64,000 nt of DNA, taken from the NCBI GenBank assembly GCA_039619475.1, contig CM077115.1, forward strand, positions 153,301,774-153,365,773. The letters are read 5' to 3'. A model generated the notes under the pieces. That model saw only the letters and a list, made by a program, of their open reading frames with translations. It did no database searches and had not been told where the DNA came from. Every line of letters begins with the position of its first letter. Positions within the stretch are counted from its first letter, which is position 1. Of the stretch, positions 12,390 through 22,829 are shown piece after piece. This DNA is from Icerya purchasi (lineage: Eukaryota > Arthropoda > Insecta > Hemiptera > Monophlebidae). The position numbers and the translations under genes were made by a program.

Positions 12390-13691
12390 CTAGATTAATT
12401 CTGCAAGAGTTTCGAGAATTACTTGCAGTTTAGCGAACATATCCTTACTTTTCACCGCCTTAAGCCTATTTACAACGGTATGTATAATATTAAAAATACG
12501 ACTTAGATTAACTTCCCGCAGTAACCTTATGAGTTCACTTACTGAAAAGTCACTGCTAGTTTCAATATTTTCCGAACCATTGCCTACATGACCAGTAACC
12601 GCATTAGAATATGATTTTTGCCGAACGTCAGTTGTTCTACTACCAGCGCGAGAATTAATGGTAAATGATGCTGACATACCAGTAGGAGGTTTCGCAGTGC
12701 TTGCAGAATTATAGATAACTTTAGTTCTACCATTAGGAATCTTTTGGCCGACGGGACACTTCTCAGAATTAGCAGGATGATCACCCCCGCAATTTGCACA
12801 TTTAAACACTTGTGTATTTTCACAAGATGCACTAGCATGAGATTCCCCACACCTTAAGCATCGTTCGGGTAATGAACAGTTATGAGATACATGATTATAT
12901 CATTGACAGCGAAAACACTGCAGTAAAACACTTTTCCTAACATATTTTTCCCAAGTAATCACACAAGAGAAAAGGGTCCTAATGGCGAAAATTTTTTGCA
13001 TCTGTATTTCAGGGGGGAATGTGATAAGATCTACTGGGAGAGGCACGGAATCGACATTGCCAGAATTGTTTACAAATTGGGTGACTGAAGTGACATTAAC
13101 AGCGGGTTTTAGTTCCTGTTCTACATCAGAACTGGTAAAGGAAGGGGGTAAGCCTTTCAGAACCATTTTGATGGGCTTACACTCACGCGGCAAATGGGTG
13201 AAAAAGGGAGAGTTGTTCACTTTTAAATACGCAATTATAGCATCAAAATCGCTTTTCGAGGAAGCAAATACGGATGTTTTTAGTTTATTATAATTTTTAA
13301 TCTTAATTTCCGAATGAACTGTTCTTTTGATATTAAAAATTAAATTTTTTAGATCGAGCTTACCATCGGTATTTATTATCGTAATCGGTGGGTATTTCGA
13401 TGTAGTTGTGGAATCGTTTCGTGACACATGCCGAACGAAGTTGTCGTCTTGAGATGATAGCGATCTAAATCGATTTTCATTATTAATGATAACGGGTTGT
13501 TCCTTCTTTTTTCTCTTTGTTTTACTATTACCGTTGTGTGCGGCGGACGCCGAATGCCAGTCTATTTCGTCAGCATCATCGGAGGAGTCGGACACAGGGG
13601 AAGTGCCAAATAGACTTTTTCTCACTGCTGATTTGACAGCTTTAGGTATCTGACCGGCGGAGGAGGAGGGCAAACAGTTGTCGACCTGCAT
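12390..13691 (-). pseudogene. Jockey-type ORF1 (gag-like), one in-frame stop
   Basis: Encodes the RNA-binding protein that coats the element's RNA. From the first ATG after an upstream TGA there are 434 codons including stops. After a polar, lysine-rich N-terminus comes the typical Jockey ORF1 core (KPIKMVLKGLPPSFTSSDVE, about 13180-13120), then three consecutive CCHC knuckles: CFRCQ*YNHVSHNC, CLRCGESHASASC and CANCGGDHPANSEKC. The only break is TGA at 12900-12902, inside the first knuckle, where an arginine or similar residue would be expected. The frame ends in TAG at 12390-12392. The following in-frame codons already belong to ORF2. Family assignment is firm; function of this copy is lost unless the TGA is recoded. 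Confidence 0.82.
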
Positions 13692-13860
13692 TACATTATC
13701 GCTGTTGTCACGTGCAGCATTGCAACCAGCATTACAAGCAGCAGAAGCAACAGCAACTTTGATATCGGCGGCGTTTGAAACATGTTTAGTTCAGGAAGAA
13801 GACCACGTGCGCTTCTACGGAAGAGCGGGGGGGGGGCAGTGGTTAACTACCACCGCGTGA

Positions 13861-14280
13861 AATTAAACAAACGAACTGAAGAGATAACAGAGCGCAATGA
13901 GACACGTTATGAACGTAACGGCGCATGGAATAGCAGACATTCAGCATGGAAAGTTAAACAAAAGGACGATTTTTTTGATTTTTTTTTCTAATCCACGTGG
14001 TCACTTTCAATACAGATAAACTCTAAAGTAAAAATAGCCCTTTTATTTTAAACATATGAGGTTAAAAAACAAAACCAGGGACGTACACCAATCGAGAAAA
14101 CAAAAGGAAAAGTAACCCCTTAAACTGTTACTACCTAAACTACAATGTTACAATCGATTATGAACCTGAATAAGATAACCAAAGCTTAGTCCGTACAACG
14201 AAGCAAATAAAAACCGAAACAGAGAAATTAAGTTTCCGAAAAATAGGCATATCTCTGCGTCTGTCAAATAATTTACAACC
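13861..14280. other. Non-coding stretch between two LINE remnants
   Basis: Likely contains the 5' UTR of the Jockey-type element and the 3' end of the next remnant. I could not place either boundary. Confidence 0.4.
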
Positions 14281-15227
14281 AAATGATGCCCTCCAAGTGA
14301 CTAATCATATCGCGATCACTGCAAATCAGATTGCACATTTAACTTTGAAAATGGTGCGAAATTCGCGTATGTCCGGTGCAAAGACAGCAAATCAAGGTAA
14401 CAAATTTCCCGATAAACCGTTTAAGAATAGTTAGCGGCATACGTGATAATGCCGCAGTCTTGACGGAATAGTTAGTTCGGCTGTGTATTCTACCTTAGGT
14501 TTGACTCATTCTTTATATTTATCCAATTTTATCGATGATATTTCCTTACTTTTTCGAAACAAAAAAGGATATGAGCCGCTTCCGGAAGTAACTTCCTCGG
14601 CCAACAAATCGACTCTATCTTTTCCCTCTATATTCAACAGTAGTAACTTGAAATCTAACAGAATTTCAAATTCGTTCGTTTATTAATTATTTCAAGGCAT
14701 TTATTTCTTATTTCTCATACCGGCGACGAGGGTATAATTTACAGCTCTAAGTGCATTGCATTGTGTCGCTAACATTGAACACTTAGGCTGTCACTGATAA
14801 TTAGGCGTATCTTTTGTCGACATCAACTGAGTTCATTAAAAACTCCAAAGCCTTATCCATGGCCAATAGCTCAGCAGCATAGACGGGGTCGCCTCAAGCG
14901 GCAGCTTAATCTTCTGCAACGTTATTTATTTGATAATAACAGCTGCACCTACTGTGCTACCTCACGTGTTCCTTAATTTTAGAACCATCAGTAAAAACAG
15001 AGCCATAATAATGGTTATTCCTTCGATAATTAAATCGAAAATTAATAAACGATCGAGGAAAGATAAAAAAAGGCAGAACCAACCCTATTCGGTCTTTTGG
15101 AACCGGTACACAGCAAGCTATCATATATTCTATTTCTGCTCCTTCTTCCAATTATGTGCAGCATTCTATCCATGATTTTTTCTCCTTCACTTGATCCGAG
15201 ATCGATCTTCTGTAGATTACTGGCCAT
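14281..15227 (-). pseudogene. LINE ORF2 tail with RNase H, frameshifted
   Basis: Minus-strand blocks in order: SVFTDGSKI (about 14995-14970) opening an RNase H domain; VGAAVIIK (14950-14927); after one frame change VYAAELLAMDKALEFL (about 14885-14838), the RNase H glutamate helix; and near the 3' end LICCLCTGHTRISHHF (about 14375-14330) with a degraded Cys/His motif (CSDRDMISHLEGIIW). This is the C-terminal part of ORF2 of an I/R1-group LINE, from the same broad family as the remnant at 3.6-5.1 kb. It carries several stops and is non-functional. Confidence 0.7.
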
Positions 15228-15835
15228 TCAGGCATCGAAGGCAATACGGTAGTGGATTTGTTAACTCGCTCTCTACTCCTAGTGGCAGATTTTTGGGCAT
15301 ATTTTCAGCTCGTTACACTGTTTTTCTTCCCTCTCAGTCGCTCATTCTAAATTATAATTTAACTCCTGTTCTACTATATTTTCTAATCCTCTCTCCTTTA
15401 ACCTCTCCATTCAGCCATCTGTTCGCCCATGGTTCTCCTTAACGTCCTCTCTCTTAAACACTACAATCTCTCCTATTTGTCGCCTTGCTTTAACCACAGT
15501 CTACTTCCTGCATCGATTTTTAGGTTTTCTTCTGCATCTACTTCATTTTTTTCATTCCTCTTTCGCATACATTCCTTGTGCTTTCGATCAAGTTTTGTTT
15601 GAACGTTCGACCTTAACTGCTGAACAATCGTCTTTCTACTCTTCTCTGCTAACATTCATTACCACTACTCCCCTTAAGAGTGCTTCTTATACTCTTTCAT
15701 TTCCTTCTGCTTCTACTATTCTTACCCTCGAATTATTTTTATTCTCTATCCTTAAGTGTTTGAATTCATTGTTTTACTTTCTTCTTCTACCGATTTCTTG
15801 GACTAATTTCCTCGTTGACTAACCGATTAAAAAAA
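15228..15835 (-). other. Purine-rich unidentified open segments (minus)
   Basis: The plus strand is strongly pyrimidine-rich (CTT/TTC). The minus strand carries a 60-residue open segment (15473-15655) rich in Lys/Arg/Glu that ends LKIDAGSRLWLKQGDK. It is not recognised. It may be part of the same decayed LINE family that contributes to 25.8-27.3 kb, but this is a composition-based guess. Confidence 0.25.
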
Positions 15836-15886
15836 TAAAATAAAAAAAATAAGAAAAAAATTTTAAAAATAGGCTTTTATTTTTGC

Positions 15887-16220
15887 ACTAAAAAGTACAA
15901 CATTATTAGTGTGCGAATACCAGATACGCATTTTAACATTAAAATCTGAAACTACAAAATACTATTCTGAATAATAAAAGCGGGGCCCGCAGTTACAAAA
16001 ACATTCGGTGTGCATGTGATATTGTGATGCACAACAATGGAGCAACATTAAATAGTGATTATAGTTTTGGCTTAGGATGTATTATAACATTGATATTTAA
16101 TTATTAATCTGCGGCCTCGCTTTTATTATTCAGAATAGTATTTTGTAGTTTCAGATTTTAATGTTAAGATGCGTCTCTTTGGTAATCGCACACTAATAAA
16201 GTTATTTTGTACTTTTTACT
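15887..16220. mobile_element. Foldback/MITE with ~105-bp inverted arms
   Basis: The left arm (15887-15992) from ACTAAAAAGTACAAC to AATAAAAGCGGGGCCCGCAG is mirrored by the right arm (16110-16219) from CTGCGGCCTCGCTTTTATTA to TTTTGTACTTTTTA. Arms match over most of their length, with small indels. The 117-bp spacer has no coding content. A long-armed non-autonomous element; the transposase family is not evident. Its outer ACTAAAAAGTA resembles the text in the 25-kb foldback. Confidence 0.85.
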
Positions 16221-16469
16221 ATGTATTTCAATAAAAAACAATAAATATAGTATTTTATTTTGCTTTGTTTTATTCGATATCTTGATTATAGGACATTTAC
16301 AGAAATTTGTGTCACATTTGATTAAATAATGAATCGCATTCTTTCAATTATATTGTCTTTTGTTTTTCATGCAATACATACGGAATCCTCGACACATGAA
16401 ACACAATGTTTGACTAATAGAACAATCTCTTTCCATTGATATATCAAATGACCGAAAAAAAAAAAATTT

Positions 16470-16800
16470 TTTTGAAACTTTTGAGCTTTTGGCACCCCAA
16501 GGGTCCGATTTTAAAGTTGATAATCCACATTTTCCAAATTTAAAGAAATACACAAGAGCGCGCATTTTTTTAACCTTGTTCAAAATATTTAGTTATAAAG
16601 CTGAGCCACAAGCGGGGGCTACACGTACTTTTTTGTGCTTTTTTAAACTTTTAATAAACTTCCGATGTTTCGTTAGGAAAATGAAGTACAAGTTTGCTCC
16701 CGACAAATAGCGCGCTCTTTCCAAAAATTTTTTTTTCCAGAAGTTCGAGCTTTCGGCGCATTGAGGGTCTAATTTTAAAGCTGAAAATCCGGATGTTGCA
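16470..16800 (+). repeat. Diverged direct repeat modules, spacing ~264 bp
   Basis: The module GAGCTTTTGGCACCCCAAGG followed by GTCCGATTTTAAAGTTGATA (about 16481-16521) recurs in diverged form as GAGCTTTCGGCGCATTGAGG and GTCTAATTTTAAAGCTGAAA (about 16746-16786). This suggests part of a tandem array or an internally repetitive element. The rest of 16221-17203 holds nothing else that I can identify. Confidence 0.6.
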
Positions 16801-17379
16801 TAATATTGTATTGACATCTATAACAAGCATTTCTGCAAAAGGACATTTTTTTTAATTCATCAGGAAGTAGGTGAAAAATCGTTCGCAAGATTTCCCCCGG
16901 ACAGACAGAATGTGACAAACCAAGTTAAATAAAAGCCTATAAAAAGCTACCTTATTAATGCCTAAGATTTGCTTTTGTGTAAGAAAACTTCCGTAAAATA
17001 TTTTACAGAATAATTTTTTTCATAAATTAAACAAATAATCTCATTTACTTATAATACCAATTGTAAGTATTTTTTAATAAATTCTGACGTATAAACAGCG
17101 CAACTTTTTTCTTTATATATGAAAGTACAACTATAAAGTAATAAAACCGAAATCGCTATAAAACAAGTAGAAAATTACTACTTATCGGTAGTTCAGTTTC
17201 TGCTTATTTTTGAAGAAATTTGTAATTTTCTTTTTTATTATAACACAAGACGAATCGTTTAATATTTTTCCAATATTTTCTTAATGATCGGCAGAGGTTT
17301 CTACCAATTTCGTTACGTTTACAATAGGCATTTAACACGATAATTAACAAAATAAGTAAAACGAAGGATAACAATATTC

Positions 17380-17720
17380 GCTTTTCCCTGATTTCCTCCC
17401 TATACTGTCCTTCCCATCCTGATGATGCAGCTATTTGCGACACCAATCGTGTGTTCTTCCAATGTTCATCTCTTTCTGTGGAGCATTTCGTATTCCTATT
17501 TGTGTTCAAGCTTGAGCTTCATACTCTTTATTGTGCTTCCTACATCTTGTCTTTTCCTTCTCAAATTAATTATTCCTGCTATTTGTTCATTTTTAGCAAA
17601 CATTTCCGATCGGATCAAAATATAACTGACTTCTTTCCTTACTATTTGTTTCTGGGTGAAGGTCTCTTTAGTTTTATTTTTTCCTTTTTGGGGTTGAACA
17701 ATGCTAACGCTCAAATCATA
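17380..17720 (-). other. Unidentified repeat family member A
   Basis: Pyrimidine-rich on plus. The text around 17461-17620 aligns with 28451-28620: both show TCTCTTTC.GT.GAG.ATTCG, then CTTTTCCTTCT, ATTATTCCTGCT and TTAGCAA.ATC.GATCGG. A short upstream part (17404-17440) also resembles 27188-27220. It is therefore a dispersed repeat. The coding frames are too broken to identify; a LINE ORF with basic, helical sequence is possible. Confidence 0.35.
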
Positions 17721-17943
17721 CTAAATTCACGGAAACAAAAAAAAAGTAAAAAAAAGTTAAGAAAACATTTTCTTGTTTTTATCTAACTGTTTAAACACTA
17801 CTTATACTACTAGATAGTATGTATAAAGGAAGAAACTTCATCCTAGAGCAGTGCCCACAATGCTCGATGAAACAAACTCGATAATCAATAATAACGCCAT
17901 GTGAAAGGGAGTAATTACTCCACCCGGAGTAGACAAATTAAAA

Positions 17944-17967
17944 CAAAAAAAAAAAAAAAAAAAAAAA
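17944..17967 (+). repeat. Poly(A) run, likely LINE/SINE tail
   Basis: An A-run after GGGAGTAATTACTCCACCCG and AGTAGACAAATT. The preceding ~80 bases look like the 3' UTR of a plus-strand LINE, but no coding part is attached, so this would be a very short 5'-truncated copy. Confidence 0.5.
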
Positions 17968-18000
17968 GAAATTTCATTAATCCGGACATTGATTGGATTT

Positions 18001-18390
18001 TTAAACTACAATTTCATTTCTTTTCATAAATGAAAAAAGGATAAACAACGTATGATCACCAGAAACAAGTAGTTGAAAAATGCAGATTGGAGGAGATAAA
18101 CCATAGAACACCAGCTGTTCAAAAAGGAGGACTCTATCCGTGGATAGGGTCTCACAACTGAATAACAAGTGTTTGATATCCTCTCGATACGTTGTGCTTA
18201 CATGATCGCTACAATTTGAATGAAAATGGTTTCCATCGAAAAAATTAAGCCGCACTCTAGTATGACCTGAATAAAGTCTGCAGATAGTAGTGATAAAACG
18301 CCGAATTAAGTTAGCCGGGATAGAAATAATATTATTATACCAAGGCATACTTAGTAGGTCCTTGGTTGACGAGTCTATGAAAAAAAAGCA
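18001..18390 (-). pseudogene. LINE ORF2 C-terminal fragment
   Basis: An uninterrupted stretch of 115 codons on minus (18348-18001). It reads PWYNNIISIPANLIRRF, then TTICRLYSGHTRVRLNFF, then a zinc-like segment (NCSDHVSTTYREDIKHLLFS followed by C) and a leucine-rich tail. This is the extreme C-terminus of an RNase H-bearing I/R1-group ORF2, closely matching the degraded counterpart at 3561-4036 (same 'HLLFxCExL..DR..L.E.L' pattern). The first cysteine pair is incomplete. It is a truncated copy without RT or RNase H. Confidence 0.65.
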
Positions 18391-18933
18391 AAAAAAAACA
18401 ATAATATATTCGTTCTATTCAGCGTAAATTTTATTTTTTCACGTCTTTCTTGTTAAATTTATCTGCAAAAAATTTTTCAAAGTTAAATTTTGAGCCGCTA
18501 AGCCGTTATAAGCGGTAATTATTCATCTGCGTATCAACATTTTGGGGTCGTATTCACCGATCTTTAATTATAATCGTTGTAATCGATAGAGGTTAACGTA
18601 CAGTTTTACAGAATTCTGTCGCTAATACATACATATTCGTGTCTCTATATCCAGTGTGTCGTTATAACCGATTTTCACATTGAAATGGACTCTCGCGGTT
18701 AGCTTTACAGTTGTGTGGAAGTTTCTAGCCTCTCTTTCGAAACCTCTTTGAGATGTAGTACTCGTCAAATAATTGAGTGAAGTTATTTACGTCGACATTT
18801 CTGAAGTTATCCATTCGGGCGCTGTTGAAATTTAATAACAGCGAAAGAAAAAACCTTGCCATCGTAATTATATAAATTCTTTCTTTATATATATATATAT
18901 ATACATTTATTATAAAACATAGATCTCGGCCGA

Positions 18934-19965
18934 TGTAAAATCGAGCAAAATCAACAAAAATTTCTTTTGTAATCAGCGTTTTTGATATCAATTTTCCAAT
19001 ATAATTGTATATTACAAAAAAAAAATATATAAACAAAAATAACGGGCGCCAGTGGCGAGAGAACGGCTTGCCACCACCGGATGTACACTCTGCCGAGCAG
19101 AGCTCTAGGCTTTTAACGAGGTAAAAGAAAAAAAATAATTACATGAAAAAAATTCGCGAAATCCGCCGTTCGGAGGCGGTAGAGTTTCCCCGGTGGAGAT
19201 GTCACGGGCCCACCACGTGTCCAAAGGAAACCTTTTGTAAAACGTATATATCCAAGAAAAAATCACAAATAAAACGACGGGACCGCATAATAAATGCGTA
19301 AGCATAAAAGGAAATGCGGTATAGATTAGTAAAAAATTACACAAAAAAAAAAACGAAATTTCGATCGAACTATGATGAATGCACGCTGAAATTAACAATG
19401 ACTAGGGTAAAACAGATACACGCGACGACGTGATCTTAAGGGCAAAATAAAAAACGAACGATCATTATTGACTGACTAACGAATTAATTCTCTATCGGAT
19501 TATAGTGCCATGCACACACGAAGATTTCGGTACACGATGGGCTATTCCAAACGACATAGTCGAATCGCTGAAAATTACCCCGTACCTTATCAATTAATTC
19601 GAACGCCGCCGAATTTTCTAGAATATTTCTATATAACACATATATTATAAACTTCCCTCAGCTCAATGTTCTCGGCTCAGCTGCTACCCGGCACGCACTC
19701 GCCCCGGACTCGTAGAGTACTCTCCGCTATGGGCTGCTACCAACAATACACACGCACACAGTCTCACCTGACGCAATATTCGACCGTGCCCGGGAATTTC
19801 GATTTTAGCCGATAAGCATCTTCGATACCCACTACGATCCGCGATTACGTCGAATAAAACGCGGTGTTCGATAACTCATGAAATAAATGATTTTGATCAA
19901 CGAAATATATTTTTATAATTCGAACACCGCTAAAAGATAGCGCTGTAGGTATCGAATCCGTTACA
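18934..19965 (-). mobile_element. TG...CA unit A (LTR-like), left end uncertain
   Basis: Shares with units B and C a GGGCGCCAGTGGC box (19044-19056), a hairpin-like GTGGCGAGAG...CTTGCCACC, the text AGATTTCGGTACACGATGGG, ACGACATAGTCGAATCGCTG and TATCAATTAATTCGAACGCC (19520-19610), and the right terminus CGAATCCGTTACA followed by ATAT. Orientation is given as minus because the complement starts TGTAACGGATTCG. The left end is not resolved; a TGTAAAATCGAG at 18934 is one candidate. No internal gag/pol is present. Best reading is a solo LTR; a non-autonomous TIR element is the alternative. Confidence 0.55.
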
Positions 19966-19985
19966 ATATACATATATATATATAT

Positions 19986-20854
19986 TGATACGGATTCGGT
20001 ATTTTACCTGGCGCGATGATGTCGAGCTAGAAATTATTCTTCGATTAAAATGATTAATTTTCGATCTCTCGGCATCAATCCTGTTATTTATCGTCGTCCG
20101 AGAATACGGCCGGGATATTTACACGACCGAATTTGTTATTTCCGATTCTGTTGAATTTCGGGAAGTGTTAGGGGTTGTGTAAGTGTCCTGGTATGTGTGG
20201 TCTGCGACAACAGGATAGTGCCTGTCGGCCGCGTGAGCCGTGTCTGAAGATGAGATATCGGCTATGTGTTATTAATTGATAAGGATTCGGTAATGTACCG
20301 TTAGTTTTAGAGTAAAATATCAAGCCGTGTTTGGTTGCGAATTAACTGATCTAGTCGTTCGTCTTACGTGTTAAATTTTGTTGAGCGGTCAATTACCCGA
20401 GTTACCATTAAAATCGCGTACTATCTAGTCGTCGGGTTACTTTTCCGTGAAATCAATTTTAATTCCGGTGAAGAAATTTTATGTTCAGTCACACTTTTTT
20501 TCGTATAATTTTCTAGTCTGCATCAATGCTGTATGCGTCCGTTTGTTTGTGTTTTTTTTGTAAATTTTGTAATATACGCGATTTGCAACATTAGAAATGT
20601 TTTAAAGTTGTTTTTTTTTTTACTTATCATAAAAGCCTAATACTCTGCGTTGCAGAACGATTCCGGTTGCAACACACCGTGGGCAAGTGTTGCTGGCGCC
20701 CGCAATTTGTCCGGTATAACTTTTTTTTGGTTGTTTAAAATTATTACGTACTGTTTATCGAAAAAGAGCGAAGGATTTAACCCCGCAAGTCGTAACATTG
20801 GCTTCCCGTAAAAGGGAGCCGAAAATCCGCAAGTCGAACATCGAATCCGTTACA
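19986..20854 (+). mobile_element. TG...CA unit B (LTR-like), 869 bp
   Basis: Starts TGATACGGATTCGG and ends TCGAATCCGTTACA, so its ends form an imperfect 14-bp inverted repeat with TG/CA termini. It sits between ATAT on both sides within an AT microsatellite. Internally it carries ATTAATTGATAAGG, AAAAGCCTAATACTCTGC and GCTGGCGCCCGCAA (about 20695), all matching the complement of units A and C. It lies head-to-head with unit A, 20 bases away. No coding region. Solo LTR is favoured over a DNA element because of the TG...CA ends and the 4-bp target. Confidence 0.6.

Positions 20855-20891
<37 letters not shown>
20855..20891. repeat. (TA)n microsatellite
   Basis: Continuous AT/TA alternation at the right edge of unit B, probably its insertion target. 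Confidence 0.9.
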
Positions 20892-21150
20892 AGATCGAGA
20901 GATATGGCGTGCAACAATCTGATTGCTACATGATCATGATACCCCCCACAGGGGTGAACTATGTAGAAGTTTCACTGTATAGGAATACGTATTTAGCAAT
21001 TTTTAAAAAATATTAACGCGATTTTTCGATTAGAATAAAAGATTTTTTATACGGCGCTTATTTCGTTTCATAAAATTCATTACATATAACTGGCCATTTA
21101 TACGAAATGATTATTCCGGAGAGTATTCGTTTTACTGCTCGATTTTTTCT

Positions 21151-21255
21151 ATGCCCTACGCCGAAATCATGGAACGCACACGGATTACTGCCATTTTTAT
21201 TCTATGCGTAATTTGGTTGCAGGCTATTGCCTTTATATGGATAATAATTCAAAAT
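21151..21255 (+). CDS. Candidate coding exon 1 of a membrane protein (hypothetical)
   Basis: The frame is open from about 21034 and contains MPYAEIMERTRITAIFILCV followed by IWLQAIAFIWIIIQN, ending at a consensus donor (AAT|GTACGT at 21256). The second methionine (21169) has a good initiation context (GAAATCATGG). The segment is a strong hydrophobic helix, readable as a transmembrane span or signal anchor. It ends in phase 0, which matches the candidate exons at 29595 and 42670. A faint resemblance to a GPCR TM4 is not enough to name it. No acceptor upstream is convincing. Low confidence; it could be chance. Confidence 0.22.
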
Positions 21256-21311
21256 GTACGTATCGATTAGCAACTGATTTTTTCAAGCATTGATTACATA
21301 AAATATATTCC

Positions 21312-21540
21312 TTTTTTTTTTTTTAATTTAAATAAGTTGTGGGTCTCACAGGGCTAGTATGCTCGTTGTGTGAGTGCCCGACACTCTTATTATCGTTTAT
21401 TCAGTTTATACGCATTAGAAAATTATTCATACTTATTGAACGAAATCGAGAAAAAAAAATACGCCTTAATTTATAATTAATATATGTTTTATAAATATTT
21501 ATAATAATATACGCTTTCACTCTAGGTAAGCATACACACC
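21312..21540 (-). mobile_element. Short LINE/SINE 3' end with poly(A), copy 1
   Basis: On the minus strand the text runs GAATAAACGATAATAAGAGT, GTCGGGCACTCACACAACGA, then GTGAGACCCACAACTTATTT and an A-run (T-run on plus, 21312-21324). The copy at 40486-40760 has the same order and similar length (about 230-270 bases). Lacks coding sequence, so either a SINE or two LINE copies truncated at a similar place. Confidence 0.65.
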
Positions 21541-21887
21541 AAACATGAATGTTGTTTATGTATTCAATACGCATACTTATTCTTGTTTAAGTAATACAGC
21601 AGAAAAGTATCGGAAAAGGGAAGACGCAAGAATCACGGAAGAAAATATATATTTAAATTATTATATATCTGAATTATCTGAATGGAAAGAATTATGACAT
21701 AGTTTGGTTTTTTATTCCTTACAACATTCCTTCAGCTATTTCACTACTTTCTTTTTCCATACACCAATACTGTTTCCGTTTAAAATGTGATTGGGAATAT
21801 TACTCATTATTTCAATTAAAACCGAATATCACCTGTGTTATCAATTCGTAGATTAGAACCTCTAGGATAAATTTAATATATATTATA

Positions 21888-22011
21888 CTTTATTAAACAA
21901 TATAAAATCTTTATTAAACAGAAATTATTTTTAAATTAAAAATTAAAACGTGCCGACATGTTTCGGAGTCACTTACCTGTTTAATAAAGATTTTATATTG
22001 TTTAATAAAGT
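21888..22011. repeat. Perfect 33-bp inverted repeat (hairpin)
   Basis: ACTTTATTAAACAATATAAA continuing ATCTTTATTAAACA (21888-21921) is exactly reversed at 21978-22011. The 56-base spacer contains CGACATGTTTCGGAG, similar to the CGACACGTTTCGAAG at 34851. Such CGAAACGTG words are common near Penelope-like and some CR1 element ends, so this may be a terminal repeat of the Penelope-like element starting about 0.8 kb to the right. Confidence 0.75.
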
Positions 22012-22194
22012 GTTAATACAGAAATGGATGAAAATAATTTTAACCTAAATATTAAAAAATATTATACTTTGTTTTCTTGTTATTCGAGTAGTTTTTTGCC
22101 TAGTTGGTAACTTTATATTGTTGCTATTAAATTCAAGTAACCTATAATAGTAGTAGTACATCTTGGGAGACATTTCATTATTTTCCTTCTATAC

Positions 22195-22640
22195 ATAATT
22201 GATCTCGACTCGCTTCGCTTCCAGTAATAAGCTTCAGATACCTTTTTTGAATTTTACATATTTTATTGATTTCGGTTTTCTTAGTCTCTCCCCATTATTG
22301 AATTGTAATATATATGTAGTGTTTTATAAGACAGCCACTTGCTTTAATTTATATAAAACTGGAATTGTCTGTCTTATTTTCGAATTTAAGACTTGTATTT
22401 GCTTTTTCCAGTTCAGTGATCTATCGATGTATATTCCTAAATATTTAAAATCTTTTATCAAGAGGTAGGCATAAACATGAAGGAGAGTTTTTAGTTCCAT
22501 GAATTTCGTGTAAGCATTCGTTATTGTGAAGTATAATTATCGCGACTTTCATGTTTTGTACTATTTCGAATATGTAATAATTTAGATTTATTTGTATTTA
22601 CACGTAACCTCCTATCGTACTGCTATTTTCATATTGCAAA
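22195..22640 (-). pseudogene. CR1-like LINE RT-thumb fragment
   Basis: Minus-strand translation gives IILHNNECLHEIHGTKNSPS, then KDFKYLGIYIDRSLNWKKQI (about 22450-22395) and VLNSKIRQTIPVLYKLKQVA. This is the junction after the RT palm, with the conserved 'KYLG..ID..L.W..QI' turn. Reading continues in broken frames to about 22195. Neither EN nor the catalytic YADD box is present. CR1/RTE-type is the best guess because of the spacing and lack of RNase H; the exact clade is uncertain. Confidence 0.6.
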
Positions 22641-22829
22641 TTATGCTTATTTAACTGCGCGGCATAGTTTGCAAATGTTTATATTTAAAAATTAGCGATT
22701 ATGATCATCTGATGACTTTTATTTAGTTTCGTCTATTATTTCCGGTAGAAAAAACAGCTGAGAGTTTTTTTTTCCCCAATTGACGCTTCGAATAATATTA
22801 CTTTATTCATCGTCAGAAGAAAATACATT

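Larger units (their letters stand above)
9387..13691 (-). mobile_element. Jockey-type LINE, near full-length, decayed
   Basis: A two-ORF non-LTR retrotransposon read right to left. ORF1 (gag-like) has three zinc knuckles. ORF2 has an AP endonuclease and an RT with no RNase H, the usual Jockey-clade layout. The 3' end carries AATAAA (complement of 9403-9408) followed by a short (TTAC)n tail (9387-9402) rather than poly(A). The 5' limit is unclear; it may extend past a G-run at about 13829-13836. Length of about 4.3 kb or more is typical of the clade. Multiple frameshifts and one stop inside ORF1 make it inactive. Confidence 0.85.

Noticed and set aside
12982..13293. Plus-strand open frame of 103 codons
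   Set aside because: Antisense to the Jockey-type ORF1 core; codon structure belongs to the minus strand.
15595..15822. Plus-strand serine/leucine-rich open frames
   Set aside because: They follow from pyrimidine-rich composition; the minus strand is more protein-like there.
17204..17509. Minus-strand 101-codon open frame with hydrophobic segment
   Set aside because: No start context or family match, and it overlaps a dispersed repeat; the hydrophobic stretch is explained by TTA/AAT-rich sequence.
19044..19060. GGCGCC box as a tRNA primer-binding site next to an LTR end
   Set aside because: The complement starts TGGCGCC like a binding site, but in units B and C the box lies inside the TG...CA boundaries that are fixed by ATAT duplications, so it cannot be immediately outside the LTR.
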